A stretch of 64,000 bases of DNA from Isoetes taiwanensis (lineage: Eukaryota > Streptophyta > Lycopodiopsida > Isoetales > Isoetaceae): the NCBI GenBank assembly GCA_021234155.1, contig JAJEKV010000026.1, positions 15,614,283-15,678,282 on the forward strand. Direction: 5' to 3'. Below are positions 1 to 11,296 of the stretch, piece by piece; the stretch's first letter is position 1; each line of letters begins with the position of its first letter. The notes beneath the pieces were generated by a model. The model made no database searches, was not told where the DNA came from, and was given only the letters and a program-made list of their open reading frames with translations. A program made the translations under genes and the position numbers.

Positions 1-310
1 CGGATGCTCTCCCTTACTGCTCGAACCATTTTGTATTTAGCCCAAGCCTGGATAATCACATTCTTATACTCAAGGGTTGGACTGATAGTTAAAAGGTTAA
101 AAAGGTCGCGGAGTGCGTAGTACAATTCCCAAAGGGGGTCGTCGGCATCCTCAAAGGCTTCTTGTTTGGTGCAATCCCAATATGACCAAGTTCGGCGGAG
201 CTTGAGTTTGAGATCCCAGAAATTGTAACAATTTCGAAGCCCTTGGTGGGATCGTATGGCTCTTCCTCTCCTGCAACAAGCTGAGAATAGATATACAATT
301 CATAAGTCAT
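1..310 (-). pseudogene. Degenerate coding fragment, unknown protein, with one frameshift
   Basis: I do not recognise this protein. On the minus strand a frame opens with MTYELYIYSQL and reads about 30 residues. An apparent frameshift near position 220 then moves the coherent reading to another frame (DLKLKLRRTWSYWDC, then LWELYYALRDLFNLL), which runs out of the window at position 1 without a stop. The amino-acid composition looks like real protein, rich in Trp, Tyr and acidic residues. It lies downstream of, and on the same strand as, the decayed frame at 458-1600, so both may belong to one mobile-element-like gene. Function unknown. Confidence 0.35.
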
Positions 311-457
311 TCCTTATACTTCAAAGTCCTTAGAAAGAGGACAAGTAATATAGGAAAAACACATTTTTGTAGTAAAAAGGGCATCAATAATGTTGATGCA
401 ATAATACATATATTCGAGTGGCCAAAGGCCGTACTCTATAATGCCTCCTATGTATAT

Positions 458-1600
458 CTAGGAGCTAGGCCTCGCGTCCTGATCCATCGGTGTAGGGGGT
501 GATGGTGGCAGCCGATGGTGTAGTATAGTAACCCCTGGATCAACTGTAGTGGCTACAAGAGAAGCAACCTCTGGTGGATCGGCAATAGCCAATGGGGCTG
601 CCACAAGGAGCATGCTCATCCGCGGTTGTATGTCCTGGCCCAAGGCAGTAAGGGCGAAGTCCCGACGCACTAACACATAAGTGAAAATGCGATAGGGGAG
701 CTTCTTATGGCCCACCAGGGTGGACAACGCATGAAGGTTCCACCACGATGCTTCGGCTTCTGGGGCTAGGTCTCGGGCTACAAAAAGGACCTGTCCTTGC
801 CGAAAAGTCGATAGGAAGAAGCATGTGAGGTGGTTCCCCAACGCTTTAACCTCTGGTGTAACCGAGGTAGCCACTTCCTTATCGAGATCTATGGTGACCT
901 CTTCCTCCTTAAGCTCTTGCTTTTCCTCCCTTAGATGGCTGGGGTTTTGGTAAAGATTTTCCCCTTCTTCATCCGACTCAGAAGGAATGTCGACCATATT
1001 AATATTTGGGACGTGAGGTCCCATGGCCACAAAGGCTTCTTAAGGAGGCTGAGATGGAGGATCCTGGAGTACAAGATCCCTTAGCCTAGGGAGAGTATCG
1101 GCCGTCTCGATGGTTTCTTGATGAAATTGTAGCAGCTGCTGTACCTCTGGAGGGAGCTCAACTGGCGTAAAGTCAATAAAATCATCCGTGCAATACTCGG
1201 CAAGCTCATAAAGCACTTGCGCTTTGGTTCAGCCCTTCATGCCAGCCACTACATGGTATGTCCATATAATATCCTCCAATAGGAGGAACTTCTGCCCTTC
1301 GTGATAGATAACTGGGAGGGCATCCAATCCGGTCAGCCGTGCCCCCTGATCTCGGTGTGGCGGCATCTGTTCTGCCAACTGCTTCCACCGGACAAAGTCA
1401 TCCACTCGGATGTACTCGTCTTCTTCCTCCTCTGAGGACTCAGGTACCTTGCCCTTCTCTGCTGGCAGGGTGTCATCCTCCACATACTGGTCCATAAGAA
1501 TGGCCAATGCAAAGGCCACTTCAAGGTATTGTTGGCCCTCATGTGTGACCATGGGTGGACTACCCCCATCGAAGTTTGCCCTTGGGCACATCGTATGCAT
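458..1600 (-). pseudogene. Unknown ORF, one reading frame broken by two stop codons
   Basis: A single minus-strand frame runs from MHTMCPRANF (1600) to DARPSS followed by a stop (458). It is interrupted only by TGA at 1229-1231 and TAA at 1040-1042. The parts between the stops are clearly protein-like, for example LYELAEYCTDDFIDF. There are two acidic patches (SSEEEEDEY; SDEEGEN), a Pro-rich C-terminus and no recognisable catalytic motif. Upstream on the same strand (about 1760-1990) there is a Gln-rich stretch that could be an earlier part of the same protein. A decayed structural protein of a mobile element is possible, but this is inference only. Confidence 0.45.
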
Positions 1601-1999
1601 GTATGTCTCCTCCCAGCATTTCCCTCACTACAGCTTGTTCTATGTAGAGCTGGGGCGGATCTCCCAAAGGAATGCAAAGAGGGAGCATCTCTTGAGTATA
1701 GAACTCAAGGAAGCCCGCATAGTCAGGATGACTCTATATGTTGGCTATGAGGTCTATCTTCTGGAGTAAAAAGGGTTGTAAAAGATCAAAGTGGACTTGG
1801 GGAGTCCCAGTGCTCTCCGTCTTGATACCATTGAAGCAGGGTTGGGGTTGTCACTGGCGTCTCCGTTTGGTTCGGGCGACGCTGGGTCTCTTGCTCCATG
1901 TTCAGCTGTTGCTGCTGCCCCTGCTGTTGCTACTGCTAGGCCCTCTCGGCCTCTTCTCGAGCATGAATAAGAAGCTTTTCAATCCCTAATCTATAAGAA

Positions 2000-2695
2000 A
2001 TGCCATGTTACATTCGCCAGCATGCTATACAAAGCAGCCTTTCCAACTGACAATCTTCTATTCATGCAAATTTTTCAACTATAATTAGATGCAATATCTA
2101 TCCCAAGATATTTATAATTATCAACATTTTCCAGAACTTGCCCTTTGTATATAAATGCCAGCCTATCTCTGTTGTCGAATATCATGACTTTCGATTTGGA
2201 TAGATTCATACTCATCTTTTTGCTTCATAGAATGTCTCCAAGCTGTTCAAATGGTCCTGTAGTATTTTTCGTTTACTTGCTAGCAGTACTTTATCGTCTG
2301 CATATAGAAGAAGCTTACGTGCCCAATTTTATGCCTGCTAATGATCTTGCTCTCAACCAGTCAGCCAATTCATCTATGAAAATTCCGAATAATGTTGGGG
2401 ATAAAGGGCATCCTTAGCGTACACCAATGGTGTTCTTAATTTCTGTGCCAAGATCCCATGAAACTTTTATCAAAACTTCTGCATATAATTGTGAGACTGT
2501 CTCTCTGATATTTTGTGGGACACCAATCTGTATCATTTTATCACTGAGTCTTTGCGTGGTACTGTATCAAATGCTTTTGTAATGTCTATGCACACCACAT
2601 AGATGCATTTGGGGCTTTGGCCTTTTCTATAAGAGTTCTAATAGTAAGCACATGATCCAACGTGTTATCATCTAGAAATGAAGTGCGAGAAATGT
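2000..2695 (-). pseudogene. LINE (non-LTR retrotransposon) reverse-transcriptase relic
   Basis: Reading the minus strand from about 2695 downward gives reverse-transcriptase blocks in the correct order but in shifting frames: DNTLDHVLTIRTLIEKAK; CIDITKAFDTVPR (first catalytic Asp block); GVR-stop-GCPLSPTLFGIFIDEL (the QGCPLSP motif, with CAA/CAG decayed to a stop); LLYADDKVLLASKRK (the YADD catalytic box); then MNLSKSKVMIF and YKYLGIDI. Several frameshifts and stops make it non-functional. Block order and wording fit non-LTR reverse transcriptases. No endonuclease or 3' tail was found, so it is a fragment. Confidence 0.85.
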
Positions 2696-3375
2696 AGAAG
2701 ATATTAAAATGCAAAAAAGCGCCACTTAGGCAAGGCAAACGACGTGGCTGCCCCGTTTGCTTTAATATAACGACAGAGCAATTAGCGCAGACGCGCTATT
2801 TGCTTTAACGTAAAGACCAAGAAATAGTGCAACTGCGCTATTTTCTTGAAGATAACATCATTTTGACAAAAGACCATGTAGTCATATATCAATACAAGGT
2901 AGATACAATGCCTTTTAATAGGCATCACCAAAGTGTTCATCATCGACTTTCTCATAGTATGCTGGGTTAACTTTATTGCGTTCAAATGTTTGTTCTTCAT
3001 GCTCAGCTCCTAAGTTACCACCTTGGCCCGATGTTTCTTCGGTCTCTTTACGAGAACCTGATTCGTGGTCTCATTTTCTTCCCTGGCTAATGAGGTGCCT
3101 GCTCCACCATCTTTCAGAGTCAAAAGTTGGTGTTTGCCAGTGGCCACTAGAGCAAGCAAGGGCTATAGGATGTTCTCGACCCTAACCCCAGAATGCCCGC
3201 TATGCATTTAAGCTTTCCGAAGTCATGCTCGTACGTGACACTCTGCCTACATGAATTGGTGCCCTAGAAAAGGCTCCAGAAGAGAAGAAATCTAGGACCG
3301 AGCTTATCAACGAGGTAGGACGCAGTTGCAGGACTAATCTGTTTATCACCAGATATTCACCTTCCATACCCTGCC
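2696..3375. other. No gene seen
   Basis: No credible coding frame. It contains short near-repeats of a 'gcgctatttgctttaa' type at about 2755-2850, resembling the 'gcgccattt' motifs at 4290-4460. Confidence 0.4.
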
Positions 3376-3662
3376 AAATTTGCATGCCCACAAAATTTTG
3401 AAATTTGCCCGCCCGTCCGTCTCTCCAAATTTTTAAGTTTTGAATTTGCCCGCATGTTCGCCTCTCCATATTTTTGAATTTTGAATTTGCCAACCCCTCT
3501 GCCTCTCCAAATTTTTCAAATTTGAATTTTCCCGTTTGTCCGCCACTCCCCAAATATTTTGAAATTTGAATTTCCCCGCTTGCCGCCTGCCAGTTTTGAA
3601 AAGTGCCCTCCGCCACGCCACAAATATTTTGAAATTTGAATTTGCCCGCCTGCCGACTTGCC
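3376..3662. repeat. Imperfect tandem repeat, about 41-bp unit, seven copies
   Basis: About seven degenerate copies of a unit built from an AT block ('aaatattttgaaatttgaat') followed by a C-rich block ('ttgcccgcctgtccgcctctcc'). One copy (about 3596-3625) is shortened. Read on the minus strand it gives an artefactual repetitive peptide (GKFKFEKFGE-like), which I do not regard as a gene. Confidence 0.8.
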
Positions 3663-4432
3663 TTTATAATGAAGGCCTTTCACTGTCTTGAGTCAGAAGG
3701 TACAGATGGTCAATAGAAGACGCGTTCGTCCTCGACTCCACAGGTTACGATTTTATGCTCCACATCTTTGCTTCAGTATTCGTACTTGCGTCTGAGAGCA
3801 CTTGGAAGAGAAAGCAGGTCGTTCATCCGATGTCTATTTCGTCTTAAACGTTGGTTCTTTAGACGATAGTAGCAGGCGCTTGCTTGGCCACTTCCGTTTC
3901 TTCGATGGCGCTTCACTTGTTTTTGCAGCACTTCACTTGGTTCTGCATGTGCATCACCCCTTTCCGCAGGGGCTTCTCTTTGTTTGCAGGTGCTTCTTCA
4001 ACAGTTACCTGGCGCTTCACTTGGTTCTGCAGGTGCATCACCTTCTTTGTTTGCACTTCTTCAACAGTTACCAGGTGCTTCTTTGATTCTTGGCGATTTT
4101 CACTAAATAGCAGATGCTTCGATCAATTTCTCTGATGGCAGATCTTGAATCTACAATAACCTCCAAGTTAGAGGCTATTTTGTTTGAATATATTAATTCT
4201 AAACAACTAAAGGTTCTAAAGGGCAGAAAGAATCCATAATCTGTAATTATAGATCAAAATGCCTTCTGTTTTTGTTCTTGTCAAATTAGGTTTACAGCAA
4301 ATGGCGTCAGCGCGCTATTTTTGAAATGGCGTCCCCCGCCATTATAAAATAGAGCAAGTCGCGCCATTTACCTGTAAATGATGCAGCCGTGCCATGGCGT
4401 GCCATTTATGAAATAGAGCAGCCGCGCCATTT
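3663..4432. other. No gene seen; short GCCATTT-type motifs at the right end
   Basis: The plus-strand frames here are Leu/His-rich and show no recognisable domain. From 4300 to 4460 there are repeated 'gcgccattt'/'aaatggcg' words in both orientations. These lead into the start of the 1.7-kb duplication. Confidence 0.4.
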
Positions 4433-4534
4433 ACCTATAAATGGCGCAACCACGCGACGCCATTTGGTCAGTGGCAAGCATTTTTGTCTCAATTTTTGCG
4501 CTATTCTTTACTAAGTATATGTCATCGAGGGTTG

Positions 4535-4648
<114 letters not shown>

Positions 4649-5140
4649 GAATTTTAAACAAGGTTGCAAATTAAACGGGAGTGTTGCAGAACTCCCCTTT
4701 CAAAGATCCCCTTTAAGAAAACACCATGCTCTTAAAATTGGCATTTTTTAGATAAACTTGAGAATTTTAAAAGGTTCAGTCCTCCCCTCCCCCCCTCATT
4801 TTGGCTCCTTATTAAGTGACAAGTTTATTTTTTGCAAAGAAACACCCTTGAAAATGACAAAATATAGACATGGATACATAATTTCTCAAAGTGAGATATC
4901 AAAAACATCAAAATGGAGAAGAAAAAATAATAATTATTTCTGTAAATTTTTTCAGTACATTAATTTGGCACCCTAACAATACACTCATCAGCCATTGCAA
5001 CTGGGTATCTGTCCCAAGTCTCCACGTTTAGTTATTCCATCAAACATGTTTGACGTTCTAGTGGCTGAATAAAAAACAAGAAAATAATCAAGTAAATAAA
5101 TGGACACTAGGACACATAAAATAAAAAATATAAAAACAAA

Positions 5141-5325
5141 AGTGTATTTTGGAATACACTACAAACGTGTATTCCAGAATACACTATGGATTTTTAGAAA
5201 AAGCAAAAGTGTATTCCAGAATACACTTTTGCTTTCCTGAGAAAAGCAAAGGTGTATTCTTCTGGAATATACCTTTGCTTTCTAAGAAATCAAGCATGTA
5301 TTCCGGAATCAAACGTGTATCATGT
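5141..5325. repeat. Cluster of TGTATTCC/GGAATACA palindromes (copy 1)
   Basis: At least four palindromic elements in 185 bp: 5141-5160; 5166-5185 (cgtgtattccagaatacact); 5203-5232, a perfect 14-bp-arm hairpin around 'ca' (arm gcaaaagtgtattc); and 5246-5278, 14-bp arms with one mismatch. A partial element lies at about 5295. The same cluster is carried in copy 2, and related half-sites occur at 10390-10415 and 10615-10705. Confidence 0.9.
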
Positions 5326-6157
5326 TAATACCTTTAGATACGCTCAATTAAAAATGAAGAACTAAAATGAAAATAACTTGAGCTGAGCATGCTTCCACCA
5401 ATCAGTTACACTTGAGCTGGAGATATTTGATCTAGGACTTCAAAATCATGTTCTAAACATTGCATATTTTGAGTTACCCACAGAGATGCCATCCAAAGTA
5501 CGTTTTTTTATGCAGTTTATGATATGGGGTAGATATGGTTCCTCTTGTTGATTAGCAAAGAGAAAATGATGTGCATATGAATAACTAACAATGCAAGTTT
5601 ATTACCAGTGCTAATCCGATGAGCTTCTAACGAAAATTCAAAATGTATTGTAATGTTTTGCGAAATTCAAATCCTAAGACGATTTGAATGAAAATAAAAC
5701 TTTGTAAAAGCTTTCTTAGGAAGGGTAAGCTTGGACAAGTGAAATTCATGGTGATGCAGTAGAACAATTTAGCCATGCCTCTTGTTTGAAGGAATACAAT
5801 GTCTACTGACACTCTTCTTATTTTCTCCAATGCACCGCCCAGATGTGCAGTTCGTTTTTCTAGCCAGACAAACGTGCAATTGAATCCATGCTTAACAATA
5901 GAGATGGCCAAGAATCAAATCAATGGATAAAGAGAGGAGAGAACTCCGAATTTGGTTGTATCTTAAATAACATTGAAATGCTTAAATGCCAAACAGAACC
6001 AAATGAAAAGGTAGACACCAGTATCTTATATAATATTGGATACTTAAATGTCAAACAACCAAACGAAATGACTGCAAACTTTTTACTTTAATATTAAGGA
6101 ATGGTCATGCTCATTGATAATAGTTTCTCCAACGTATAATTGATTTCAGCCCATGGC

Positions 6158-7485
6158 TCCCTTTAGTTTCTATAAAATTGAGCATGTATATCTAAAGCCT
6201 CTACAACTTGGGTTCCATCTTGTAAGCTCTGTTCGATTAAAGTAGTTTCTGTAAGGCGCTACCTTGGCATTACTGGAGAAAGAATGTAACATGTGATGGG
6301 GAGTGTCAAAATATGAATTTAGGTCATTTAGGATGATGTGGTAGGCAGCCATTCAATCAGACTGTCTAAGTAATAGATCTAGAGTCCTAAAACGGGACTG
6401 GCATGTAATAAAACGGGCCTGGCATGTACTGGTCCAGATTCTCCAATGCACAGCTGTAGGGCAATAAACTCTTCGACATATTCACGTTTTTTTCTAGCTA
6501 GACAGATGTGCATATTGATTCATTTGCCCAAATGTGCAGTTCTTTTCTATGTAGATCTGCTCCTTAGGTGGGACTGAAGATGCACCATAATATAAAAATT
6601 CTACAACATCTACATCACATCACACTCCTCCAGGATCCTGTATAATCAAGATCTAGGTAATTGAAAAGTAAAAGTTCAGGATACTCAAGGACCTAGAACA
6701 TTGGATAGCACAACAGAATATACTGGCACTCTATGGTACAACATAATTTTTTATGAAAACATCATTCACATAATGTTGGTTTTAGCAAAGACTTTTTTAC
6801 AAAGAAACAAGCTGGATGCATGCCTTACTCTCTGAAGAGAAAAACATACATGTATTGCAGTTGGAAGCTTCTGAGCATCAAGAAGCCATTGCCTATGAAC
6901 CTTTTTAGCAACAAAGGCAATGATTGCAGGTATATTTGTAAGAACACCGTGTCTTGTACGAAAAACAGGGGTAGTTCCAAGGCTATATCTCCGAAGAACT
7001 TTGCCATGAAAAGCTCTGATGTCATTAAGTCCACTAAAGTTGAGTCTGGTACCACTGAGCGTGGCAATCTTGCGGCAAGTTCTTGATGAATATTGTCTTC
7101 AATCAAAAGGGGCCAAGTTGGAATGAGATATTGGTGGAGCATGTAATGAAATAGTACCTAAAAATGTGCTTGATGACTAGCCTGCATGATATATACATGA
7201 ACGTAAATTCTAGCTTTGGGCAAAGTGTGAAATTTCCTGACATGCCAAGATAAATATTGTTCGAACAGTAAAGAGATTTCTGTCTCTTTAAAGACGTGGA
7301 TTAGATATACAAGATGCTGTCTCAGAACTAGAAAGGATAGAAAGAGAACTTGCTTTTACTGCCTTTGAAGTGAGTCTTATGATCATTTTTGTTTCTAAAT
7401 GTAGGAAGTTGAGATAGCCACATCAACTTCAACTTATTTCAAAAGAAATTGTTTTGTATTTATAGATTTGCTCCAACACATATTG
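6158..7485. other. No gene recognised; upstream region of the DET2-like fragment
   Basis: It contains a divergent echo of part of the duplicated segment ('caatgcac...ttctagc...agacagatgtgcatattg' at about 6445-6540). A minus-strand frame at 6825-7142 has plausible protein composition (ELAARLPRSVVPDSTLVDL), but I cannot match it to a family. A possible splice acceptor ('tttatag') lies at about 7465, just ahead of the DET2-like frame. Confidence 0.35.
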
Positions 7486-8169
7486 ATGGAAGCAAGCGTC
7501 TACAAGACTTTGGTATGGATCCAGTTCTTGCGGGCACTCCTGACCATGAGGACGCCACGAGGAATCACAACATATGGACGCCATGTAAATCCAAACCTCA
7601 GTGGAGTGTCAACACTACCTGCTAGAGTTGCTTGGATTGCTATGGAACTTCCTGCTGTTCTCATGCCTCTCTTCATCTTTTCTCTGGGCGAACATAGAAA
7701 AGACATGATTGCCAAAGTCCTTCTCATTGTTTTTGAGATGCATTATGTGCAAAGAACATTTATCTATCCTCTGAGGTTGAATTCATCGCCGCCTTCAAGA
7801 ATGCCGTCTCTGACAGTTGCTCTTGGTGCAATATTCAACATACTAAATGCATACATACAAACACGTTGGATTTCTCATTTTGGTACATACCCTGATTGGT
7901 GGTGGAAAACTCCACAGTTTATGATAGGAGCTGCAATACTTGTGGTTGGCATGATCATCAATATCTGGACTGATGGGGTTCTAATTTCTTTGGGCAAAAA
8001 TTCTAAAGATAAGAGTTATAAGGCGCCTAGAGGAGGCATGTTTGAATATGTACCCTGCCCAACTTACCTCGGAGAGGCAATCGAGTGTTCTGCTTCAATA
8101 TCTGCTTCCTTCTGTAGACCATTACTTATGTTTCTGGTATGGAGATCCCACCCATCCTTAAGTAGCTAG
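7486..8169 (+). pseudogene. DET2: Truncated steroid 5-alpha-reductase (DET2-like), probably a gene fragment
   Basis: The family reduces the delta-4,5 double bond of 3-oxo-steroids with NADPH in the ER membrane; in plants DET2 acts in brassinosteroid synthesis. From the first ATG (7486) the frame gives 227 residues. Family landmarks appear in order: YGRHVNP (30-36), PARVAWIAMELP (45-56, with the conserved Glu), HYVQRTFIYPLR (86-97), NAYIQTRW (121-128) and RGGMFEYVPCPTYLGE (182-197). Several hydrophobic segments fit a membrane enzyme. Two defects are visible. The Asn expected in the 'CPNY' cofactor motif is Thr193. The frame then degenerates (ECSASISASFCRPLL) and stops, so the C-terminal His-containing segment (normally about 40 residues ending near 'HHKWY') is missing. 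A GT at 'tttctg|gtatgg' could be a splice donor, but no downstream last exon was found before the second duplication copy at 8584. It is flanked on both sides by the 1.7-kb duplication. Family call is firm; loss of function is inferred. Confidence 0.8.
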
Positions 8170-8583
8170 TTGTTCTATTTCTTTCTCACAACATTTGCCG
8201 AGCTTTTAAGAAAGCTTCAAAATAAATGAGAGGTATAATAATGGTAGAACGTCTGGGCTACTGCATGTCCAATAAAAGCACAAAATTGGGTTCTCACAGA
8301 ATAGGGGTTCTGGGTTCTCACAGAACAGGGGCGGCAAGGGCTTGGACGGATAGGTCAGAATGGCAGCAGATATCGTTTCCAAAAATGGTTTTCATATGAG
8401 CAGGTGCAAAAGAAAAGCTCTGCATGATTATTTCTGCAGCAAGAGCTGTCGATTTAGGAATGGGGAATGCGTAGATCCAAGCAATAGCTTCTATTGGCAT
8501 AGCCCTATAGGCGATATCAAGAGGGGATCTCACCTACGCCCTCACCTTCAAAGTATCAGAGCCTGAATTACAGAAAATACCTC
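8170..8583. other. Spacer; no last exon of DET2 found
   Basis: It contains a short direct repeat ('gggttctcacagaa', twice at about 8288-8326) and a minus-strand frame (8318-8533) with no recognisable domain. The word 'gtatcagagcc' at about 8551 resembles a Met-tRNA primer-binding site, but it has no LTR in the right place. Confidence 0.35.
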
Positions 8584-8694
8584 ACCTTTAAATGGCGCAA
8601 CCACGCGACGCCATTTGGTCAGTGGCAAGCATTTTTGTCTCAATTTTTGCGCTATTCTTTACTAAGTATATGTCATCGAGGGTTGCATGTGTGC

Positions 8695-8835
<141 letters not shown>

Positions 8836-9313
8836 GAATTTTAAACAAGGTTGCAAATTAAACGGGAGTGTTCTGAACTCCCCTTTCAAAGATTCCCTTT
8901 AAGAAAACACCATGCTCTTAAAATTGGCATTTTTAGATAAACTTGAGAATTTTAAAAGGTTCAGTCCCCCATTTTGGCTCCTTATTAAGTGACAAGTTTA
9001 TTTTTTGCAAAGAAACACCCTTGAAAATGACAAAATATAGACATGGATACATAATTTCTCAAAGTGAGATATCAAAAACATCAAAATGGAGAAGAAAAAA
9101 TAATAATTATTTTTGTAAATTTTTTCAGTACATTAATTTGGCACCCTAACAATACACTCATCAGCCATTGCAACTGGGTATCTGTCCCAAGTCTCCACGT
9201 TTAGTTATTCCATCAAACATGTTTGACGTTCTAGTGGCTGAATAAAAAACAAGAAAATAATCAAGTAAATAAATGGACACTAGGACACATAAAATAAAAA
9301 ATATAAAAACAAA

Positions 9314-9502
9314 AGTGTATTTTGGAATACACTACAAACGTGTATTCCAGAATACACTATGGATTTTTAGAAAAAGCAAAAGTGTATTCCAGAATACACT
9401 TTTGCTTTCCTGAGAAAAGCAAAGGTGTATTCTTCTGGAATATACCTTTGCTTTCTAAGAAATCAAGCGTGTATTCCGGAATCAAACGTGTATCATGTTA
9501 AT
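9314..9502. repeat. Cluster of TGTATTCC/GGAATACA palindromes (copy 2)
   Basis: Same arrangement as 5141-5325. The perfect 30-bp hairpin lies at 9376-9405. The palindromes are unchanged between the two copies. Confidence 0.88.
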
Positions 9503-10354
9503 ACCTTTAGATACGCTCAATTAAAAATGAAGAACTAAAATGAAAATAACTTGAGCTGAGCATGCTTCCACCAATCAGATTACACTTGAGCTGGAGATAT
9601 TTGATCTAGGACTTCAAAATCATGTTCTAAACATTGCATATTTTGAGTTACCCACAGAGATGCCATCCAAAGTACGTTTTTTTATGCAGTTTATGATATG
9701 GGGTAGATATGGTTCCTCTTGTTGATTAGCAGTGAGAAAATGATGTGCATATGAATAACTAACAATGCAAGTTTATTACCAGTGCTAATCCGATGAGCTT
9801 CTAACGAAAATTCAAAATGTATTGTAATGTTTTGCGAAATTCAAATCCTAAGACGACTTGAATGAAAATAAAACTTTGTAAAAGCTTTCTTAGGAAGGGT
9901 AAGCTTGGACAAGTGAAATTCATGGTGATGCAGTAGAACAATTTAGCCATGCCTCTTGTTTGAAGGAATACAATGTCTACTGACACTCTTCTTATTTTCT
10001 CCAATGCACCGCCCAGATGTGCAGTTCGTTTTTCTAGCCAGACAAACGTGCAATTGAATCCATGCTTAACAATAGAGATGGCCAAGAATCAAATCAATGG
10101 ATAAAGAGAGGAGAGAACTCCGAATTTGGTTGTATCTTAAATAACATTGAAATGCTTAAATGCCAAACAGAACCAAATGAAAAGGTAGACACCAGGCCCA
10201 ACTTAAATCTCATGTTGTATCTTATATAATATTGGATACTTAAATGTCAAACAACCAAACGAAATGACTGCAAACTTTTTTACTTTAATATTAAGGAATG
10301 GTCATGCTCATTGATAATAGTTTCTCCAACATATAATTGATTTCAGCCCATGGC

Positions 10355-11231
10355 GCTAAGTCCCCAGAGAAAGATTGCCCTGAAAAAACAAAAATGCCAG
10401 TGTATTCCAGAATAAGATTCCCTCTATCATTTGGAACCCAGATCCTGTATCCCTGGTTCCCAAAAAAAAAAAAAAAAAAAAACTCCTTTTATTAATTATA
10501 ACCTTATTCTTGTATCCCCACAAAACAAATAAAAAAAAAAAATCCAAGGTGATTGGAAAATTAAAAATGACCTAGTTGCTGCTTTGTTTTTCCTCTGGCT
10601 CTTCCTGAACAGGATGTGTATTCCAGAATATAAAAATGGTTTGATATTTTTTTTTGTCCGTCTCGTTATTCTGGAATAGCAAGTGTATTCCCGAATACAA
10701 AAAGGGTTTCACATGTTCGAACACAGTATCCTTTTTTCGCTACTATCTCCGCTCTTTAAACAAGAGAAATTTGCTAATTTCTAAGATACACGAAAAACCG
10801 AATATTTGTTAGCCCTTTTGAATCAACAAGCTCTAATCGTTGTTTTTTATGCTCGATCCTTCTCTCATCACTCTTCACGCTTTTGCACATAACTGAGTAT
10901 TTTAAAAATACTGTCAATTTTGCATGTTAATATCAAGATTTTATCTTCAGTTTTTTAATATACTACAATGCCAGTTACTACACTTCTATTTTCGGTTAAA
11001 AGTTTTGTTCTCTTAATATAGGAGTTCTCTCAAAAAACATACTTGGAAAAAATTCTAATTGGTTGAAAAGTGTCACTTTGACACGGTCAATTCTCTCTTC
11101 GCACAAAAAAAAGGCTTTTTTGGGGGTGTCAAAATATAATTTTATGCCTTTTTGATTTTTAACCTCATTTTAGCCCTTTTTTTTTAGAAAAAATTAATCT
11201 TTGAGGAATATTCCTTTTGCTCTTGTTTCAG
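10355..11231. other. AT-rich non-coding; extra TGTATTCC sites and homopolymers
   Basis: No gene. It contains two A-runs (about 10458-10480 and 10531-10542). Three further TGTATTCC-type sites lie at about 10400, 10617 and 10690, and there is poly-T/poly-A near 11105 and 11180. A pyrimidine-rich stretch ending in 'ttgtttcag' at 11231 would be a reasonable splice acceptor for the next gene. Confidence 0.45.
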
Positions 11232-11296
11232 TGATTTGCTCTCGTTTCATACGCAACCTTGTTTTTATAGGAAAAAGGCCTTGCGTAACCTTCTCC

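Noticed and set aside
3200-3616. 138-codon frame with repeated GKFKFEKFGE-like units
   Set aside because: It is the 41-bp tandem repeat read in one frame; the unit is not a stable multiple of three and has no known domain.
5627-5911. 94-codon frame present in both copies of the duplication (also 9801-10085)
   Set aside because: Its conservation is explained by the recent duplication. It has no ATG at its start and no domain.
8548-8560. Retroviral-type primer-binding site
   Set aside because: An isolated 11-base resemblance with no LTR boundary immediately upstream.
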